From NCBI RefSeq assembly GCF_001639295.1, contig NZ_LWMV01000063.1:1-33062 (forward strand): a stretch of 33,062 nt of DNA, given 5' to 3'. This stretch comes from Methanobrevibacter curvatus (GTDB lineage: Archaea; Methanobacteriota; Methanobacteria; Methanobacteriales; Methanobacteriaceae). Below are positions 29,692-33,062 of this stretch, one piece after another (position 1 is the stretch's first letter; the number at the start of each line of letters is the position of its first letter). The notes below the pieces were generated by a model. That model saw only the letters and a program-made list of their open reading frames with translations. It searched no databases and had not been told where the DNA came from. The position numbers were made by a program, and so were the translations under genes.

Positions 29692-29702
<11 letters not shown>

Positions 29703-30639
29703 AAGAATCACCATTATTTAATTTGTCCACTTTATGAGCCAAACCAATCATCTCGTTAACAGAAGAAAAATCATGGTTTTTCATAAAAACAGTTAAATCA
29801 TCCTTGATTCTAGAAAATATCTCTACTCCATTATACATAATGGCTGTACCAATTTGAACTGCATTTGCTCCAGCATATAAAAATTCCACTACATCTTTAC
29901 AATTTTTAATTCCTCCAACACCAATTAATGGAATATCAACAACTGAATAAACATCATAAACAGCCCTAATAGCTATTGGTTTTATTGCAGGACCAGACAT
30001 TCCTCCAAACTTATTTGAAAGAATAGGATTTCCTGATTCAATGTCTATTTTCATTCCAGGTCCTAGAGAGTTAATTAAGCTGATTCCATCGGCACCTCCT
30101 TTTTGAACAGAAATAGCTATTTCTTTAATATCTGTAACATTTGGAGTTAATTTAGCTAAAACAGGAATATCAACAGCATTTTTAACATATTTAACAATTT
30201 TATAACTTAATTCAGGGTTTTGTCCAATGGCTGCTCCACATCCTCCCATGGCATGGGGACAAGATATGTTTAATTCAATCATATCAACTAAATCAGCTAT
30301 TTCATTTGAAACATAAGAAAATTCTTCTTCATTGGACCCATAGATAGATGCAATAACTATTTTTTTTCCATTTTCTCGTTTAATATCTTTTAATTCTTCT
30401 TTAAATATCTCTACTCCTGGACTTGAAAGACCAATAGCATTTATAATTCCACCTTCAACTTCTACAGTTGTTGGATTTTTGTATCCTTTATTTGGATTTT
30501 TAGAAAATGATTTAGTGACAACACCACCAGCACCAGAAGATAAAATCCAATTCATGCTTGATGCATTACTTCCCATGATTCCTGCAGCCAATAATAGTGG
30601 ATTTTCTATATTCATTCCACAGATTTTAGTATTTAACAT
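29692..30639 (-). CDS. pyrD: Dihydroorotate dehydrogenase, class 1B catalytic subunit
   Basis: The 315-residue TIM-barrel flavoprotein oxidises dihydroorotate to orotate in pyrimidine synthesis. It opens MLNTKICGMNIENPLLLAAG. It carries the class 1B active-site cysteine in IELNISCPHAMGGCG (about residue 128), the substrate loop FGGMSGPAIKPIA, and the FMN phosphate site IGVGGI with GANAVQIGTA. Class 1B enzymes need PyrK, and pyrK follows directly with an overlap, so the two form one heteromeric enzyme. AAAGGAGT before the ATG supports the start. The length is normal. The C-terminal codons contain the GGTGA that serves as ribosome site for pyrK. Confidence 0.95.
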
Positions 30640-30995
30640 AATTACTCCTTTAATAATTAACCATTTAATAATTAATAATAAATTAATAATAAATTAATAA
30701 TAATAAATAATAATAATTTCAACTGAAATTATTGTTTAGAGGTTCGCAAAATACAAAACTATAAATATTATGAAGTAGAATATATTATGTTAATATGATA
30801 ATTTTTAATATGATATGGACAAGATTTTAAAACATTCTCAATTAGCTATAGATATGCTTATGGATGATGTTTAATAGAGTCTACTATTTTTGTATTAATA
30901 TATTATTTATATTTTTCATATAATTTTAGATTAATTACACAATTAACTTTTAAAAAAATTGTAAAAAGGAAAAAATTGTAAATGGAGATGATAAT
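30640..30995. other. Divergent intergenic region with AAT-type repeats
   Basis: This gap of about 355 bp separates pyrD from an exported-protein gene on the other strand. At 30661-30716 it contains TTAATAATAAA-type repeats. A short plus-strand frame at 30815-30874 (19 codons, starting MDKILKHSQLAIDM) has protein-like composition but no ribosome site, so it may be a relic. The leader of the next gene, with GGAGATGAT at 30984-30992, begins at the end of this region. Confidence 0.4.
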
Positions 30996-31880
30996 ATATT
31001 TAAAAAAAGACATTTAGCTGTTGTTTTAATTATATGTGCTGTGTTCTTACTTTCAATTTCATCAGCTTCAGCTATGCGTGGAGATGGTTTGTATGAAATA
31101 ATGAAAGAAATGGGTCAGGAATTACCTGATGGAACAAGTTTCAATTTAAATGGATTGAATGCTAAGCAAGTTGCAACACCTAAAAATAGTAAAATACCTA
31201 AATTTGTAATTACTAAAGGTAAACCTGCAACTTTTACTGTAGGTGTTAATGAATATACTAAAGTTGTAAAGTGGAATGTTATAGATGCAAATCATGTTAA
31301 AATAAATAAAACTGATAACAGCACTTATTATACAAAAGATAGAGCCATATATACTCATAATACCAGACCAAATACTTCTGATTCTTTAACCCTTGACTTT
31401 AAATCTAGCAAAACATATTTTATTTCAATAGATTTCCTTGATGATACAAATACTGGGTATCGGATGGGTTTTATGTTTAATTTGACAGTTTCCAATCCTG
31501 TTAAAAAAGCAGATTTAAGGTTTTCAGGTGCTCAACAAGTTGTGGATAAAAAAGGTAATGTTTATGCAATTGTTTTAAATATTAAAAACTTTGGCAATGC
31601 AGATACCACATACAAAGCTAAACTCAGTAGTTATGGCAAAAAATATCTTGGTTACAGTATAATGAGCATTAAATATAAAGGGGCAGGTAAGATTAAGACT
31701 CAAACTTTAAGTTATATTTTAAAACCTATTAAAGCAGGCAAGACAGTACAAGTAAGGATTAAATATCCCCAAACTATACCTAAATCTTTGAGAAAAAAAA
31801 TTTTAAGAACCCTTACACTAAATGTAGGTAATTATATCACAGATGTAACAACCAACAATGTGTTGAAAATTCAAAAGTAA
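30996..31880 (+). CDS. Exported CARDB-like protein with apparent ATA start
   Basis: The frame from 30996 gives (I/M)FKKRHLAVVLIICAVFLLS then ISSASA, an ideal signal peptide. A mature part of about 265 residues follows. It ends in a CARDB/Ig-like domain (ADLRFSGAQQVV, LNIKNFGNADTTYKAKL, LKPIKAGKTVQVRI, RTLTLNVGN). No ATG, GTG or TTG is in frame between the upstream stop (30951) and a GTG at 31041, which would delete the basic and most of the hydrophobic part. GGAGATGAT at 30984-30992 matches the expected ribosome site in eight of nine bases and sits three bases before ATA. Either ATA is used, the start was lost by mutation, or one A is missing from the A7 run (31002-31008). With eight A, the ATGs at 30982/30988 come into frame. 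It may be a broken gene. Confidence 0.65.
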   Translation: MFKKRHLAVVLIICAVFLLSISSASAMRGDGLYEIMKEMGQELPDGTSFNLNGLNAKQVATPKNSKIPKFVITKGKPATFTVGVNEYTKVVKWNVIDANHVKINKTDNSTYYTKDRAIYTHNTRPNTSDSLTLDFKSSKTYFISIDFLDDTNTGYRMGFMFNLTVSNPVKKADLRFSGAQQVVDKKGNVYAIVLNIKNFGNADTTYKAKLSSYGKKYLGYSIMSIKYKGAGKIKTQTLSYILKPIKAGKTVQVRIKYPQTIPKSLRKKILRTLTLNVGNYITDVTTNNVLKIQK

Positions 31881-31920
31881 AAAATATAGTTAATTAATAG
31901 ATAATTTTTATTAACTTAAA

Positions 31921-31949
31921 TATTTTTTTATATTTTTTTTTTTTTTTTT
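31921..31949 (+). terminator. T-run terminator including a T17 tract
   Basis: After the exported-protein gene, T runs of seven and seventeen (31933-31949) occur on the plus strand, before the next gene's leader. Oligo-T runs end archaeal transcripts, so the two exported-protein genes probably have separate transcripts. Confidence 0.55.
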
Positions 31950-32026
31950 AATTTAAAAATATTTTTTTTAATTTTTCATGTGTAATTTTAACAAATTTAT
32001 TTCATTAAAATCCAAAGGGAGAGGAT

Positions 32027-32809
32027 ATGATAAAAAAAACTAGCATTATCTTAATTTTGATAACAATAGCTATTTTAGCATGTGTTAGTGGTGTTTCAGC
32101 CCAAAATATAGGAATGAGTAATGGTACATTATCTATTTATAGTGATGACAACTCAGATATTGTAAGTATATCTGCAAGTAACTTAGAAGTGGTTAAGAAT
32201 AAAAATGATTCGTTTAAAGTTTTAAATAAGCAAAAGGTCACATACAAAATCCTTGAAAAGTATCAAGGCAAACCAATTACCATCAATAAAATTAAATGGT
32301 CTTGGGGAGACGGAACTTCATCAAATAGTAAAACTGCAACCCATACCTACAAGACCAGTGGATGGAAAAAAATTAAAATTGTGGTAAATGCTTCTGCAGA
32401 CTATGATGTTCTTGGTTGGGGTAATAACAAAACCCGATGGATAGCTGTTTCTAAGACTTTTAATGTTTATGTGGATAATAAGGCTGATTTGGTTGTAAGT
32501 TCTATTGTTCAAAATAACAATCAAAAGAATGGCAATGTTCACAGTATAACCATTAAACTGTCTAACCAAGGTGCAAGTACTATGAAAAAGTCTTATTTTA
32601 CTTTTAATCTTAAGTATGGTAAATATTCAAAAACTGTTAAAGGATGGATTCCAGCTATTAAATCAGGAAAAAAATTAACCTTTACATTAAAAATGCCTAA
32701 AGTCATTCCATATAATCTTAGGAATAAAGCTATTCGGACTATTAAATTAAATACTAAAAATGCACCTGAAGCAATGACTTTTAATAATATTATTCAATTT
32801 AAAGGTTAA
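32027..32809 (+). CDS. Exported PKD and CARDB-like domain protein
   Basis: The 260-residue protein has a signal peptide (IILILITIAILACVSGVSA). A PKD-type beta-sandwich (about 75-130) includes the hallmark WSWGDGTSSNSKTATHTY. The C-terminal CARDB-like domain (about 150-258) carries ADLVVSSIVQNN, IKLSNQGASTMKK, WIPAIKSGKKLTFTLKM and the closing NNIIQF. Such modules are extracellular and bind polymers or other proteins; no enzyme motif is present. The C-terminal domain resembles those of the neighbour at 30996 and the beta-helix protein at 7932. GGGAGAGG precedes the ATG. There is no membrane anchor. The likely role is as a surface-associated or secreted protein. Confidence 0.85.
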   Translation: MIKKTSIILILITIAILACVSGVSAQNIGMSNGTLSIYSDDNSDIVSISASNLEVVKNKNDSFKVLNKQKVTYKILEKYQGKPITINKIKWSWGDGTSSNSKTATHTYKTSGWKKIKIVVNASADYDVLGWGNNKTRWIAVSKTFNVYVDNKADLVVSSIVQNNNQKNGNVHSITIKLSNQGASTMKKSYFTFNLKYGKYSKTVKGWIPAIKSGKKLTFTLKMPKVIPYNLRNKAIRTIKLNTKNAPEAMTFNNIIQFKG

Positions 32810-33062
32810 GATTTTTATTTTTTTTAACTTTTTTTTTTGATCATCTTTTTTCAGATTCTATTTTTTTAAAATTGCTTTTTTTTATGATTTTTAATTTGTT
32901 TATAAAAATTATTTAATTTCTCTTATTTTTTATTACTTTTTCTCTTAATTTTTAATTATGTATTCTTTTTTAAAGATTTTATACTTAATGATTTTTAATA
33001 TTTTTTTATTGTGAAAAAAATTTGAATTATATAATTTTTTAATAAAATAATTTATATAATAT
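32810..33062. terminator. T-rich 3' region at the window edge
   Basis: Multiple T runs of 7-12 (32815-32824, 32828-32838, 32875-32883) follow the stop codon and likely terminate the transcript. The remaining 180 bp to the window end are A/T-rich with no recognised feature. Confidence 0.45.

Noticed and set aside
30750-30790. GAGGTTCGCAAAAT as a tRNA-like T-loop
   Set aside because: Flanking sequence is pure A/T with no stem partners.
31041-31880. GTG at 31041 as the true start of the exported protein
   Set aside because: It would remove the basic region and most of the hydrophobic core of an obvious signal peptide, and it has no ribosome site. The GGAGATGAT upstream points to 30996.

Overview
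The window reads as a chromosomal segment of a very AT-rich methanogenic archaeon, most likely Methanobrevibacter or a close relative in Methanobacteriales. The evidence is a methanogenesis marker 16 protein, a coenzyme M biosynthesis gene (comB), a DUF1922 zinc-ribbon gene of the Methanothermobacter type, TATA/BRE promoters, GGAGG/GGTGA ribosome binding sites, T-run terminators, and a block of large adhesin-like surface proteins. No tRNA, rRNA, CRISPR array or phage gene was recognised.

Layout. (1) 0.2-2.8 kb, plus strand: a cysteine-free E1-like ThiF/MoeB/HesA protein, a ubiquitin-fold MoaD/ThiS-like protein ending in Gly-Gly, and the marker 16 DUF39/4Fe-4S protein. This looks like a sulfur-handling cluster. 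(2) 3.1-4.9 kb: a RelB/RelE-type toxin-antitoxin pair beside a decayed IS630/DDE_3-type transposase. (3) 5.1-17.5 kb, minus strand: five exported proteins. They are an anchored beta-helix adhesin, a Lys-rich secreted protein, a small beta-helix protein, a 1030-residue NosD-like beta-helix protein, and a 1689-residue adhesin with an intact transglutaminase triad. Two short decayed copies of adhesin N-termini lie between them. (4) 18.1-23.5 kb, minus strand: a GT4 glycosyltransferase and two tandem paralogous polytopic GT-C-like proteins, which could build or modify surface glycans. (5) 24.2-30.6 kb, housekeeping: comB, a TraB-family membrane protein with DUF1922, a CNNM/CBS/CorC protein, and pyrD-pyrK. 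(6) 31.0-32.8 kb, plus strand: two exported CARDB-like proteins, one with a PKD domain.

The most unusual signals are repeats placed where they could change expression or protein length. Twelve consecutive G residues abut the start codon of the giant adhesin, just downstream of a strong BRE/TATA box and an upstream ATG. That geometry could give phase variation by slippage. Trinucleotide AAT tracts encode poly-Asn in PyrK (21 codons) and in one of the two GT-C paralogues. Three 381-bp units sit inside the giant adhesin. One exported-protein gene appears to lack any ATG/GTG/TTG start and instead has an ATA behind a near-perfect Shine-Dalgarno sequence.

The parts probably fit together as a variable cell-surface island (adhesins plus glycosyltransferases) set between core methanogen metabolism genes. 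That is inference from adjacency and domain content. No homology search was run.
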